Positions 10,337-19,692 of a stretch of 38,139 bases of DNA are shown here, one piece after another. This DNA is from Lampropedia hyalina DSM 16112. GTDB taxonomy: Bacteria > Pseudomonadota > Gammaproteobacteria > Burkholderiales > Burkholderiaceae_C. The position numbers and the translations under genes were made by a program. The notes beneath the pieces are model-generated. The model worked only from the letters and a program-made list of their open reading frames with translations. It did no database searches and was not told the DNA's origin. Numbering within the stretch: position 1 is the stretch's first letter; the number at the start of each line of letters is the position of its first letter. Location: NCBI RefSeq assembly GCF_900129055.1, contig NZ_FQUZ01000031.1:1-38139 (forward strand). The letters run 5' to 3'.

Positions 10337-12376
10337 ATGAATCAAACACTGTCTGTTGCCCAACTTCTGGGAGTACCTCTTGCGCCACTGTTCGGCGCGG
10401 CCATTGTCGGTATATTCGGCACGGCGATGGGAGGAAATCTGCTGGGGCGCAAAGCCAGCCACAGCATCACCATTCTGGGCGTTTTCGTTTCGTTCCTGCT
10501 GTCGGCCCTGACCTTCAAGCAGGTGGTCTTTGACGGCGCAGGTTTCAACCAGACCATCTACCAGTGGATGACGCTGGGCACGCTGACGATGGAAGTCGGC
10601 TTCATGGTGGACAGCATCACCGCCATGATGATGTGCGTGGTCACCTTCGTGTCGCTGATGGTGCACATTTACACCATCGGCTACATGCAGGAGGACGAAG
10701 GCTACAACCGCTTCTTCTCGTACATTTCGTTGTTCACCTTCTCCATGCTGATGCTGGTGATGAGCAACAACATGCTGCAACTGTTCTTCGGCTGGGAGGC
10801 CGTGGGGCTGGTGTCGTACCTGCTGATTGGCTTCTGGTACAAGAAGTCCACGGCGGTGTTTGCCAACCTGAAGGCATTCCTGGTGAACCGGGTCGGGGAT
10901 TTCGGCTTCATCCTGGGCATTGGCCTGCTGGTGTCGGTGACGGGTTCGCTGAACTACAACGAAGTGTTTGCCCAGCAGGACGCGCTGCTGGCCGCCACAC
11001 TGCCCGGCATGGATCAGGGACTGCTGACCGTGGCATTGATCTGCCTGTTCATCGGTGCGATGGGCAAGAGCGCGCAATTCCCGCTGCACGTCTGGCTGCC
11101 CGATTCGATGGAAGGCCCCACGCCAATTTCCGCGCTGATTCACGCTGCCACGATGGTGACGGCAGGTATCTTCATGGTGGCGCGCTTCTCGCCGCTGTAT
11201 GAACTCTCGGATGTGGCCCTGAACTTCATCATGGTCATCGGAGCGATCACTGCATTCTTCATGGGCCTGCTGGGCCTGATCCAGAACGACATCAAGCGTG
11301 TCGTGGCCTACTCCACGCTCTCGCAACTGGGTTACATGACCGTGGCACTGGGAGCCTCGGCATACTCGGTGGCGGTGTTCCACCTGATGACCCACGCCTT
11401 TTTCAAGGCACTGCTGTTCCTGGGGGCAGGTTCAGTGATTATGGGCGTGCACCACAATCAGGACATGCGTTACATGGGCGGGCTGTGGAAACACATGCCG
11501 ATCACCTGGATTACCTCGCTGCTGGGTTCGCTGGCATTGATTGGTACACCGTTTTTTGCCGGTTTCTACTCCAAGGATGCCATCATCATGGCCGTCGGTG
11601 CCAGCAACCTGCCCGCTTCCGGCCTGGCCTATGCGGCCGTGCTGGCAGGGGTGTTCATCACTGCGTTCTATTCGTTCCGCATGTACTTCCTGGTGTTCCA
11701 CGGCAAGGAGCGTTACGACCAGGATCCCCATGCCCACGAGCATCACCACGATGACCACCATGACGACGGTCATCATGGCCACGGCCATTCGAGCAAGCCC
11801 CATGAGTCTCCGTGGGTGGTGACCGTGCCGCTGCTGGCTCTGGCGGTTCCCTCGGTGGTCATCGGCGCGATTGCCCTGATGCCCATGCTGTTCGGCGATT
11901 TCTTCAATGGCGTGATTTTCGTCAATGCCGACAAGCACCCTGCAATGGCCTATCTGGCCGACCACATTCATGGCTGGTGGGAGCTGGCAGTGCATGGCTT
12001 CGTGACTGCGCCGTTCTGGCTGGCCCTGTCCGGTGTGGTGGCTGCCTGGTACTGCTACCTGGTCAATCCGGCGGTTCCGGCGTTCTTCCGCAAGACCTTC
12101 AGCCCCATCTACACGCTGTTCGAGGAAAAGTACTACATGGACAAGCTGTGGATCAATGTGATCGCCGGTGGCTTCATGCGTCTGGGACGGGTGTTCTGGA
12201 AAGCGGGCGATCAGGCCCTCATCGATGGAGCCGTGGTCAATGGCTCCTGGAAAGCCGTCGGCTGGTTTGCCGGTGTGGTGCGCTGGTTCCAGGCGGGGTA
12301 TATCTATTACTACGCACTGGTCATGATTCTGGGCGTGTTCGCGCTGATGACGTATTTCGTCTGGCTGGCCAAATAA
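10337..12376 (+). CDS. nuoL: NADH-quinone oxidoreductase subunit L
   Basis: NuoL is the distal antiporter-like proton pump, with about 16 helices including the long lateral helix at the C-terminus. It has 679 residues. The MrpA-like core includes FFGWEAVGLVSYLLIGFW and MGKSAQFPLHVWLPDSMEGPTPISALIHAATMVTAG, with the conserved lysine and histidines of the channel. An unusual insert at residues 465-489 has 12 histidines in 25 positions, between hydrophobic segments. Similar His/Asp-rich loops occur in other betaproteobacterial NuoL proteins, but their role is unknown to me. nuoM starts 21 bp downstream. Confidence 0.98.
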   Translation: MNQTLSVAQLLGVPLAPLFGAAIVGIFGTAMGGNLLGRKASHSITILGVFVSFLLSALTFKQVVFDGAGFNQTIYQWMTLGTLTMEVGFMVDSITAMMMCVVTFVSLMVHIYTIGYMQEDEGYNRFFSYISLFTFSMLMLVMSNNMLQLFFGWEAVGLVSYLLIGFWYKKSTAVFANLKAFLVNRVGDFGFILGIGLLVSVTGSLNYNEVFAQQDALLAATLPGMDQGLLTVALICLFIGAMGKSAQFPLHVWLPDSMEGPTPISALIHAATMVTAGIFMVARFSPLYELSDVALNFIMVIGAITAFFMGLLGLIQNDIKRVVAYSTLSQLGYMTVALGASAYSVAVFHLMTHAFFKALLFLGAGSVIMGVHHNQDMRYMGGLWKHMPITWITSLLGSLALIGTPFFAGFYSKDAIIMAVGASNLPASGLAYAAVLAGVFITAFYSFRMYFLVFHGKERYDQDPHAHEHHHDDHHDDGHHGHGHSSKPHESPWVVTVPLLALAVPSVVIGAIALMPMLFGDFFNGVIFVNADKHPAMAYLADHIHGWWELAVHGFVTAPFWLALSGVVAAWYCYLVNPAVPAFFRKTFSPIYTLFEEKYYMDKLWINVIAGGFMRLGRVFWKAGDQALIDGAVVNGSWKAVGWFAGVVRWFQAGYIYYYALVMILGVFALMTYFVWLAK

Positions 12377-12397
12377 GAGTACGGGAGTACAAGAAAA

Positions 12398-13873
12398 ATG
12401 GGATGGTTAAGCCTTGCTATCTGGGTACCAATCGCTTTTGGTGTTGCCCTCTTGCCTTTCAACAAGCCCTGTCATGCCCCGCTGGTGCGCTGGCTGGCCC
12501 TGCTGGGTGCGGTGCTGGGACTGCTGGTGACGGTGCCCCTCTACACCGGCTTTGAGCTGGGAACGGCGCAGATGCAGTTCGTGGAGAAAGCGGTGTGGAT
12601 CCCCGCCTTCAACGTGAACTACCACCTGGGCGTGGATGGCCTGTCGTTCTGGTTCGTGCCACTGACAGCCTTCATCACCGTGATCGTGGTGATTGCCTCT
12701 TGGGAAAACATCAGCGAACGCATCAACCAGTACATGGCGGCCTTCCTGGTGCTGTCGGGCCTGATGATCGGGGTGTTTTCCGCGCTCGACGGCATGCTGT
12801 TCTATGTGTTCTTCGAGGCCACGCTGATTCCGATGTACCTCATCATCGGGGTCTGGGGCGGGCCGCGCAAGATTTACGCTGCCTTCAAGTTCTTCCTCTA
12901 CACCCTGATGGGATCGCTGCTGACCCTGGTGGCCCTGATTTATCTCTACAACCGTTCGGGTGGCAGTTTCGACATTCTGGCCTGGCATCAGTTGCCCCTG
13001 AGCCTGACCGAACAGATCTGGATTTTCGTGGCCTTCTTCGCCGCGTTTGCCGTCAAGATTCCGATGTGGCCGGTACACACCTGGCTGCCGGATGTGCACG
13101 TGGAAGCACCAACGGGCGGTTCTGCCGTGCTGGCTGCCATCATGCTGAAGCTGGGGGCCTATGGCTTCCTGCGCTTCTCGCTGCCGATTGCGCCGGATGC
13201 CGCGCAGGAACTCTCCTGGCTGATGATCGCGCTCTCGCTGGTGGCCGTGATCTATGTGGGTCTGGTGGCGATGGTGCAGGAAGACATGAAGAAGCTGGTC
13301 GCCTACTCGTCGGTGGCACACATGGGCTTCGTCACCCTGGGTTTCTTCGTCTTCAATGAAATCGGCGTGACCGGTGCGATCGTGCAGATGGTGGCGCACG
13401 GCTTTGTGTCGGCCGGCATGTTCCTGGCGATTGGCGTGCTGTACGACCGCATGCACACCCGTGAAATTGCCGCATACGGCGGGGTGGTCAATCGGATGCC
13501 GCGCTTTGCCGCATTCGCGCTGTTGTTTGCGATGGCCAACTGCGGCCTGCCTGCCACCGCCGGTTTCGTGGGCGAGTGGATGGTGATTCTGGGTGGGGTG
13601 GAATACCACATGGGCGTGGGCCTGCTGGCCGCCACGGCCCTGATCCTGGGCGCGGGCTATTCGCTGCTGATGTACAAGAAGGTCTATCTGGGCGACATCA
13701 CCAACGAGCATGTCAATGAACTGACCGATCTCAATGGCCGCGAGTTTCTCATCATGGCGATTCTCTCCGTGGCCGTGCTGTTCATGGGCGTGTATCCCAA
13801 GCCCTTCACGGACGTGATGAACGCTTCGGTGCTGGAACTGTTGCAGCATGTCCAGACAGCCAAACTTCCCTAA
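12398..13873 (+). CDS. nuoM: NADH-quinone oxidoreductase subunit M
   Basis: NuoM is the middle antiporter-like proton-pumping subunit, with about 14 helices in 491 residues. Diagnostic stretches are YVFFEATLIPMYLIIGVWGG, with the conserved membrane glutamate, and KIPMWPVHTWLPDVHVEAPTGGSAVLAAIMLKLGAYG, with the channel lysine. It lies between nuoL and nuoN, as in nearly all nuo operons. The next start is 24 bp downstream, preceded by AGGAAAG. Confidence 0.98.
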   Translation: MGWLSLAIWVPIAFGVALLPFNKPCHAPLVRWLALLGAVLGLLVTVPLYTGFELGTAQMQFVEKAVWIPAFNVNYHLGVDGLSFWFVPLTAFITVIVVIASWENISERINQYMAAFLVLSGLMIGVFSALDGMLFYVFFEATLIPMYLIIGVWGGPRKIYAAFKFFLYTLMGSLLTLVALIYLYNRSGGSFDILAWHQLPLSLTEQIWIFVAFFAAFAVKIPMWPVHTWLPDVHVEAPTGGSAVLAAIMLKLGAYGFLRFSLPIAPDAAQELSWLMIALSLVAVIYVGLVAMVQEDMKKLVAYSSVAHMGFVTLGFFVFNEIGVTGAIVQMVAHGFVSAGMFLAIGVLYDRMHTREIAAYGGVVNRMPRFAAFALLFAMANCGLPATAGFVGEWMVILGGVEYHMGVGLLAATALILGAGYSLLMYKKVYLGDITNEHVNELTDLNGREFLIMAILSVAVLFMGVYPKPFTDVMNASVLELLQHVQTAKLP

Positions 13874-13897
13874 TTCGAGCCAGGAAAGATTCAAGAG

Positions 13898-15400
13898 ATG
13901 ATTGACAAGTACAGTTGGGTGGCCGTTTATCCAGAGCTGGTGCTGCTGGTCATGGGGTGCGTCATCACCCTGGTCGATCTGGCCGACCGCAGCCGTTTGC
14001 GCAACACGACCTACTGGCTCAGCATGCTGACGCTGGCGGTGGTCGCTGCCATGAACTTCTACTACGCCACCAGCGGCAACACCATTTACGGCTTCGGCAA
14101 CATGATGGTGGTCGATTCGATGGCGAGCTGGCTTAAGGGCTTTGCCGCCGTGGCGGTCATCGTGACGCTGACCTATGGCCGTCCCTACGCAGCCGACCGC
14201 GACATGATGCGTGGCGGCGAGATGTTCTCGCTGTCGCTGTTTGCCTTGCTGGGCATCGATTTCATGATCTCCGGCAACAACCTGCTGCTGCTCTATCTGG
14301 GCCTGGAATTGCTTACCCTCTCCAGCTACGCGCTGGTGGCCCTGCGCCGTGATGACCAGCAGGCCACCGAAGCGGCCATGAAGTATTTCGTGCTGGGCGC
14401 GATGGCCAGCGGTTTCCTGCTCTATGGCATGTCCATGATCTACGGAGCCACCGGCTCGCTGGACATTGGCGAAATCTTCAAGGCCATTCATGCCGATCTC
14501 ATCAGCCCGCAGATTCTGGTGTTCGGTCTGGTGTTCGTGGTCGCTGGCCTGGCGTTCAAGCTGGGGGCCGTGCCGTTCCACATGTGGATTCCCGATGTGT
14601 ACGAAGGCGCACCCACGGCCATCACGCTGATGATCGCTTCTGCGCCCAAGCTGGCAGCATTCGGCATGATTATGCGTTTGCTGGTCGATGGCCTGCTGCC
14701 GCTGGCCGCAGACTGGCAGCAGATGCTGGGGGTGCTGGCGATTGGCTCGCTGTTCATCGGCAACCTCGCTGCCATTGCCCAGAGCAACTTCAAGCGGATG
14801 CTGGCGTATTCCACCATCTCCCATGTCGGCTTCATCCTGCTGGGTCTGATGTCGGGAGTGCAAGGGGGCGAAATCGATGCGGCCACGGCACAGAATGCCT
14901 ACGGCTCGGCCATGTTCTATGTGGTCACTTATGTGCTGACCACGCTGGCAACGTTTGGCATCATCCTGCTGCTGGCGCGTGAAGGTTTCGAAGCCGACAA
15001 CATCAGCGATCTGGCGGGTCTGAACCAGCGCAGCCCGCTGTATGCCGGTGTACTGGCCGCCTCCATGTTCTCGATGGCGGGCATTCCGCCGCTGGTGGGC
15101 TTCTATGCCAAGTTCGCAGTGTTGCAGGCCTTGATCCAGTCCGGCTCCCACCTGCACATTGCCCTGGCGGTGTTTGCCGTCATCATGTCCCTGATCGGTG
15201 CGTTCTACTATCTGCGAGTGATCAAGGTCATGTACTTTGATGCACCCAGCGAGCAGGTGGCGGGCACTTCCATCACGGCCAGCTTCGATGTCAAGGCTGT
15301 GCTGGCGGTGAACGGCGGTCTGGTGCTGGTTCTCGGCCTGTTGCCCGGTGGCCTGATGGCACTGTGTGCAGAAGCGATTCTGAACGCACTCAAAGGCTGA
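13898..15400 (+). CDS. nuoN: NADH-quinone oxidoreductase subunit N
   Basis: NuoN is the antiporter-like proton pump closest to the quinone end, about 14 helices in 500 residues. [23 protein letters not shown] contains the conserved membrane glutamate, and [37 protein letters not shown] the conserved lysines. It is the last complex I gene of the operon. No terminator is seen after it, so transcription may run on into the DUF2818 gene 118 bp downstream. Confidence 0.98.
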   Translation: MIDKYSWVAVYPELVLLVMGCVITLVDLADRSRLRNTTYWLSMLTLAVVAAMNFYYATSGNTIYGFGNMMVVDSMASWLKGFAAVAVIVTLTYGRPYAADRDMMRGGEMFSLSLFALLGIDFMISGNNLLLLYLGLELLTLSSYALVALRRDDQQATEAAMKYFVLGAMASGFLLYGMSMIYGATGSLDIGEIFKAIHADLISPQILVFGLVFVVAGLAFKLGAVPFHMWIPDVYEGAPTAITLMIASAPKLAAFGMIMRLLVDGLLPLAADWQQMLGVLAIGSLFIGNLAAIAQSNFKRMLAYSTISHVGFILLGLMSGVQGGEIDAATAQNAYGSAMFYVVTYVLTTLATFGIILLLAREGFEADNISDLAGLNQRSPLYAGVLAASMFSMAGIPPLVGFYAKFAVLQALIQSGSHLHIALAVFAVIMSLIGAFYYLRVIKVMYFDAPSEQVAGTSITASFDVKAVLAVNGGLVLVLGLLPGGLMALCAEAILNALKG

Positions 15401-15518
15401 AGGGGTACGCTGAAACGCGGTATATCGGCCTGCCTGTTGCCCTCTCTGTGGCGTTGTTCCATGTGTGGCGGTTCAGGCACGGTCGCTTGATCGTCTTGTC
15501 GTAGCTGGATATTTCCCT

Positions 15519-15857
15519 ATGGGCACATCCTCGACCCTGGTCTGGCTGGTGATCGTATTGGCAGTAGTGGCTGCCAATCTGCCTTTTGTGGTGCAACGGT
15601 TTTTTCTGCTGGGTCAGCGTATGGCTTCCAAGCCGTGGTGGCTGTACCTGCTGGAAATGCTGCTGCTGTATGTGCTGGTGGGCACACTGGCTCGCTGGGT
15701 CGAAGCGCGTTTGGGCCAGGTGCATGAGCAGGGCATGGCCTTCTATGTGATTACAGGTTCGCTTTTCCTCCTGTTTGCTTTTCCCGGCCTGGTTTATCGC
15801 CATCTTGTGAAACGCCAACGTGGAACGCGCGCAATGATGGAGCAGAGGTTGCCATGA
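15519..15857 (+). CDS. DUF2818 family membrane protein
   Basis: This is a 112-residue protein with about three hydrophobic segments (near 7-28, 42-62 and 76-95). It contains the family-like pattern ANLPF near the N-terminus and ARWVEARLGQVHEQGMAFYVITG in the middle. DUF2818 genes characteristically follow nuoN in betaproteobacteria, so a link to complex I assembly or stability is possible but unproven. I chose the ATG at 15519 because it gives the family length; a GTG further upstream would add 18 residues without hydrophobic character. The stop overlaps the next start by ATGA. Confidence 0.85.
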   Translation: MGTSSTLVWLVIVLAVVAANLPFVVQRFFLLGQRMASKPWWLYLLEMLLLYVLVGTLARWVEARLGQVHEQGMAFYVITGSLFLLFAFPGLVYRHLVKRQRGTRAMMEQRLP

Positions 15858-16330
15858 AGGTTTGGAATCTGCGGTGTGGCAACCACCATGTGTTCGAAGG
15901 CTGGTTCGCCACGGAGGCCGATTATGTGCAACAACAGCAGGGTGGATGGCTGCAATGCCCTGTCTGTGGCAGCAGCGATGTTTGCAAAGGCTTGAGCGCG
16001 CCGCGCTTGCAGGGAAAGTCCAACCAGAAACCTGCCGCTCCTGCGGCAACCGATGAAGCGGCTTCGCGGCAGGTGGCCGCCGGGCTGGATCATCAGGAAC
16101 AGCAATGGCAGCAGGCCCAGGCCCAATGGCTGCACATGGCGCGTCGGGTGATGGCACAGGCAGAAAATGTTGGCGAGCGTTTCGCCGATGAAGCCAGACG
16201 CATCCACGAGGGCGAAACACCAGAGCGACCGATTCGTGGCAAGGCCACACTGGAAGAAACCAAGGAGCTTTTGCAGGACGGCATTGCCGTGGTTCCCTTG
16301 CCCGATCTTGGGTATGATTCCTTGCAATAA
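15854..16330 (+). CDS. DUF1178 family protein
   Basis: This 158-residue soluble protein has an N-terminal half that looks like a small zinc-binding fold: Cys8 with Cys35-x2-Cys38 (QCPVC) and the family pattern FEGWFATEADY. The middle is Ala/Gln-rich. The C-terminal half has ARRVMAQAENVGERFADEARRIHEGETPERPIRGKATLEETKELLQDGI, which is conserved in DUF1178. The function is unknown. It is coupled to the DUF2818 gene by a 4-bp overlap. In other Burkholderiales this gene also sits just after nuo genes. Confidence 0.85.
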   Translation: MKVWNLRCGNHHVFEGWFATEADYVQQQQGGWLQCPVCGSSDVCKGLSAPRLQGKSNQKPAAPAATDEAASRQVAAGLDHQEQQWQQAQAQWLHMARRVMAQAENVGERFADEARRIHEGETPERPIRGKATLEETKELLQDGIAVVPLPDLGYDSLQ

Positions 16331-16414
16331 GACATTCCCGGAGTGATCCGGCTTTCCCCCTATTCGAGCAGGCGTGTCGCCTGATAGGCATTCCACCAAC
16401 GGAGAAACCACCCC

Positions 16415-17122
16415 ATGACTTTGCCATTGAACCGCCTGGATGAATTCAACAGCTTTGAGGATACTGCGCGTTTCAATATGATCGAGCAGCAAATCCGCCC
16501 CTGGCTGGTCGATGACCCCCAGGTGCTGGAACTGCTGGCGACCCTCAAGCGCGAAAACTTCATTCTGCCCGCCTTTCGCAGCCTGGCATTTGCCGACATC
16601 GAGATTCCGCTGCTGGGCGAACAGGATGCCGAGATCTATCCCGACCGCTGCATGCTGCCTCCCAAGATCGAGGCGCGTTTCCTGAATGATCTGAAAATCC
16701 AGTCCCACGAGAAAATTCTTGAAATTGGCACAGGTTCTGGCTATATGGCAGCACTGTTGGCTGCTCTGGGGCAGGAAGTGCTGTCGCTGGAGATTCACGG
16801 AAAGCTGGTCGATTTTGCCAAGAAAAACCTGGAGCACAACCAGATTCACAATGTCAAGGTCTTGCAAAAAGATGCCTCGCGCGATCTGCCGGATGGTCAG
16901 TTCGATGTCATCGTCATCAGCGGAGCAGTGACGCAGGTTCCTGCCGCATTGCTGGAGCGTTTGCAGGATGGCGGACGCCTGATTGCTGTCGTGGGCGAAA
17001 GCCCGGTGATGCGGGTAACGATGGTGCGCAAGGAAAACGGTGTATTGCATGCCACCACACCGTGGGATTACTGCTCAGCCTTGTTGCAAGGCTTCCCGCG
17101 CCACAGCGAATTTCAGTTCTAA
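16415..17122 (+). CDS. PCMT-family protein-L-isoaspartate O-methyltransferase-like protein
   Basis: This is a 235-residue SAM-dependent methyltransferase. Motif I ILEIGTGSGYMAALLA (101-116) binds SAM, and FNMIEQQIRPW (20-30) is typical of the betaproteobacterial PCMT-like group. Enzymes of this family repair isoaspartyl residues in aged proteins. However, the usual substrate-side GxTISQP motif before motif I is replaced by MLPPKIEARFL, so true isoaspartate activity is uncertain. GGAGAAA at 16401 sets the start at 16415. It is the last gene before a two-way terminator. The tolC that I would expect next in many relatives is absent. Confidence 0.8.
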   Translation: MTLPLNRLDEFNSFEDTARFNMIEQQIRPWLVDDPQVLELLATLKRENFILPAFRSLAFADIEIPLLGEQDAEIYPDRCMLPPKIEARFLNDLKIQSHEKILEIGTGSGYMAALLAALGQEVLSLEIHGKLVDFAKKNLEHNQIHNVKVLQKDASRDLPDGQFDVIVISGAVTQVPAALLERLQDGGRLIAVVGESPVMRVTMVRKENGVLHATTPWDYCSALLQGFPRHSEFQF

Positions 17123-17123
17123 G

Positions 17124-17152
17124 AAAAAACCGGCGGTGATGCCGGTTTTTTT
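17124..17152. terminator. bidirectional rho-independent terminator
   Basis: CCGGC (17130-17134) pairs with GCCGG (17141-17145) around GGTGAT. The stem is flanked by six A on the left and seven T on the right, so it works on both strands. It lies 2 bp after the methyltransferase stop and 28 bp beyond the convergent TRIC-family gene, and would end both transcripts. Confidence 0.85.
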
Positions 17153-17180
17153 ACCTCATGGCTCCAGGGAGATCATTCCA

Positions 17181-17807
17181 TCATGAGGGCTTTGTCTCAT
17201 CGCCCGCACCAAAGACCGGCAAACGCCAGTGCCATTGAATGGCCGCCAGGCGGATCAGCAGCGTCACGGCAATGCAGGCGAGGGTGGCAATGTGGTGGTT
17301 GCCTCCCCAGTACAGCGTGCCGGTGAGCACCACGCCTCCCGCAATACAGGCGGTGGCGTAGATTTCGGTGCGCAGCACCAGCGGAACCTCGCGTGCCAGC
17401 ACATCGCGCAATACCCCACCGCCCACACCGGTCAGCACTCCCATGCTGATGGCCACAATCGGTGGGGCACCCACTGCCAGTGCCTTGTTCACCCCAATGG
17501 CGGTGAACGTGGCCAGTCCCACGGCATCGGCCCACAGCAGCAGCTTGCGGGCGAAGTGACGGGAACTGGCCCGCACCAGAAACAGCGATACCACGCAGGT
17601 GGCGACAATCAGCAGCAGGTACTGCGGCTCTGTGACCCAGAACACGGGCTGCACGCCCAGCACCAGATCGCGCATGGTTCCACCGCCAATGGCCGTGACG
17701 GCAGCCAGCACCAGCACACCAAAGCCGTCCATCTGCAAACGGCGTGCCTGCAAGATACCGCTGAAGGCGAACACGGCGGTTCCCATCAAATCCAGAAAAT
17801 ACAACAT
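17181..17807 (-). CDS. UPF0126/TRIC-family membrane protein (YicG-like)
   Basis: This 208-residue, six- to seven-helix membrane protein is built from two similar halves. Each half carries the family's glycine-rich signature: GGGTMRD at 41-47 and GGGVLRD at 129-135. Relatives are described as trimeric intracellular cation channel-like proteins, and in E. coli YicG has been linked to glycine transport, so the substrate here is uncertain. It is transcribed convergently with the methyltransferase gene and shares its terminator. The start at 17807 gives the usual N-terminus (MLYFLDLMGTAVFAFSG). Confidence 0.88.
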   Translation of the reverse strand: MLYFLDLMGTAVFAFSGILQARRLQMDGFGVLVLAAVTAIGGGTMRDLVLGVQPVFWVTEPQYLLLIVATCVVSLFLVRASSRHFARKLLLWADAVGLATFTAIGVNKALAVGAPPIVAISMGVLTGVGGGVLRDVLAREVPLVLRTEIYATACIAGGVVLTGTLYWGGNHHIATLACIAVTLLIRLAAIQWHWRLPVFGAGDETKPS

Positions 17808-18003
17808 GGAGCGAGTGAAAAAAATGAAAACAGACGGAGATAAGTCAGCCCGTCTGCAAAAGCCCGAAGTGTATCAATGCCCAATGCTTGGAAAGAGGCT
17901 TCGGGTAGTATCGGCAACGTTTTTCACCACTATTGCTGAAGCCCTGCACAAAAACTCGACACAATACAGGCAACTATAAAGTTTTACTCCAGATGGCATC
18001 CTC

Positions 18004-18630
18004 ATGACGGTTCCCCACACTCATCCCATTCTGAAAAATGCTCCCAATCCTTTGGAAGCAGAACAGGGCAGGCCGCAATTCATCGTGGTGCTGTATTCCA
18101 GCCGGTTCGGGCAGGCCATGCGGATTGCCCAGACCATGGTGCAGGAGCTGGAAGCGCAGGGACACATGGCCCGTGCCCAAGCCCTGGGCGCACAGCAGGA
18201 GTGGCCTGCCGATTGTCAGGCTCTGGTGCTGGTGGCCTCCATACGCTATGGCCACTTTGCCCCTGCCGTGCGGGGTTTTGTGCAACGACATGCACGACAA
18301 CTGGCATCGGTTCCCAGTGCCTTTGCCTCGGTGAGTTTGACCGCGCGCAAGCTTGAAAAGCGCGAGCCGCAAAATCACTCCTATACCCGCAAGTTTCTGG
18401 CGCAGGCCATGCTGCTGGGCTGGCAGCCGCGCTGGTGCGCCGTGTTGGCCGGTGCGCTGCGCTACCCTTTGTATGGTTGGCTGGACAAGCAGATGATTCG
18501 CCTCATCATGCGGCTGACGGGCGGAGAAACCCGTCCAGACAGGGAAGTCGAATACACCGACTGGCAACAGGTGCGGGCATTCGCCCGGCAGATCGGTGCC
18601 GGGGTGGATGCGCCTGTGTTCAGGAAGTGA
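18004..18630 (+). CDS. hemG: menaquinone/quinone-dependent protoporphyrinogen oxidase HemG
   Basis: HemG is a flavodoxin-like enzyme that oxidises protoporphyrinogen IX to protoporphyrin IX in haem synthesis, passing electrons to respiratory quinone. The 208-residue protein shows the FMN phosphate loop YSSRFGQ (31-37). It also has the HemG stretches VASIRYGHFAPAVRGFVQRH (77-96) and AGALRYPLYGWLDKQMIRLIMRLTGGET (149-176), very close to the E. coli enzyme. There is an extra ~20-residue N-terminal segment. The HemG type is mainly known from gammaproteobacteria, so its presence here is notable. The 3' end overlaps the convergent asparaginase gene by 11 bp. Confidence 0.9.
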   Translation: MTVPHTHPILKNAPNPLEAEQGRPQFIVVLYSSRFGQAMRIAQTMVQELEAQGHMARAQALGAQQEWPADCQALVLVASIRYGHFAPAVRGFVQRHARQLASVPSAFASVSLTARKLEKREPQNHSYTRKFLAQAMLLGWQPRWCAVLAGALRYPLYGWLDKQMIRLIMRLTGGETRPDREVEYTDWQQVRAFARQIGAGVDAPVFRK

Positions 18631-19657
18631 CTGAAGTCCGGGCCGAACCGTGCCGGGCTTGCAGCAGCTCCAGTGCCAGATCGATGCGAGCCTTCCATGC
18701 CGACAGCGGGCTGACCGGGAATGGCCGTGCATCCTGTGCTTGCGGGGCAATCGAGCCTTCGGGGCAGCGGCTGCACAGGCGAACTGCCATGCCTTGCTGC
18801 TGTGCCTGTTGCAGGGCATCCAGTAGGTTGGCGTGAACGGTGCCATTGCCTGTGCCCGCAACCACCACCCCGGCAAATCCGGCCTGTTGCAGTGCATGTA
18901 CCATGCGGGCACTGGCCTGGGCGTGACTGCTGATGATGGCTATATCCGGCCAGCATTCCGGTGCTACGGGATGGGTGCAATACCACCGGTGCAAACCTGC
19001 TGGTTGCATCGTTGTGGGCGGCAGTGCAAGCCCGTCATCTGGCACGTTCAGTTCCACCCCTTGGGGAGTCACCCGACCGGCCAGCGAGGCATCGCCTGAT
19101 GAGAACGCATCCAGCCGCCACGGATGCGCCTTGAATACATGCTGGGGAAAATGAATCTGGCCTGCATGGGCCAGCAAGACACCGTGGAGGTGTGTATTTT
19201 GGGCCAGCGTGAGTGTGTCTGCCAGATTGTGCGGGCCATCGGCCTGGGGGGAGTCGGCCGGGCGCATGGCTCCCACCAGAATCACGGGTTTGGGGGTGGC
19301 GGGCAGCACACGGTGCAGAAACCAGGCCGTTTCCTCCATGGTGTCGGTGCCATGGGTGATGACGATGCCGTGAATGCGCTCGTCCATGAGATGGTGCAGG
19401 CAACGCCGGGCGAGCGCATTCCAGACGGCAACATCCATGTCTTTGCTGTCCACTTGGGCGATTTGTTCCGCCAACAGGTGCTGGGGTTCAATGTGGAAGC
19501 CTGAGGGCAGGTGTTGCAGCAAGTCAGTGATGCAGAGTGCACCCGCCTCATAGGCGAAGTCGTGGTGCTTGTCAGCCGTGTGGCGCAGACCCGCAATGGT
19601 TCCGCCCGTAGCCAGTATCGTGATGATTTTCTTTACTGGATAGGCTTTGTGACGCAC
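18620..19657 (-). CDS. asparaginase (bacterial type, probably cytoplasmic)
   Basis: This enzyme hydrolyses asparagine to aspartate and ammonia. Both active-site threonine motifs are present: TGGTIAG at 17-23 and THGTDTMEET at 101-110. The substrate-binding QVDSKDMD (68-75) and GAMRPADSPQADGPHNL (129-145) are also present. It has 345 residues and no signal peptide, so it is probably cytoplasmic. The only in-frame start is the GTG at 19657, because a stop codon lies four codons upstream. It follows the HD-domain gene by 35 bp and is probably in the same transcript. Substrate preference (Asn versus Gln) cannot be told. Confidence 0.92.
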   Translation of the reverse strand: MRHKAYPVKKIITILATGGTIAGLRHTADKHHDFAYEAGALCITDLLQHLPSGFHIEPQHLLAEQIAQVDSKDMDVAVWNALARRCLHHLMDERIHGIVITHGTDTMEETAWFLHRVLPATPKPVILVGAMRPADSPQADGPHNLADTLTLAQNTHLHGVLLAHAGQIHFPQHVFKAHPWRLDAFSSGDASLAGRVTPQGVELNVPDDGLALPPTTMQPAGLHRWYCTHPVAPECWPDIAIISSHAQASARMVHALQQAGFAGVVVAGTGNGTVHANLLDALQQAQQQGMAVRLCSRCPEGSIAPQAQDARPFPVSPLSAWKARIDLALELLQARHGSARTSVTS

Positions 19658-19692
19658 ATCGATACCCTATCAGGTTCTGTTTGACGGTTGAT

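Noticed and set aside
12407-15157. 916-codon open frame on the minus strand opposite nuoM/nuoN
   Set aside because: It is antisense to conserved membrane-protein genes. The product is His/Gln-rich, low-complexity sequence, as expected from the complement of hydrophobic codons.
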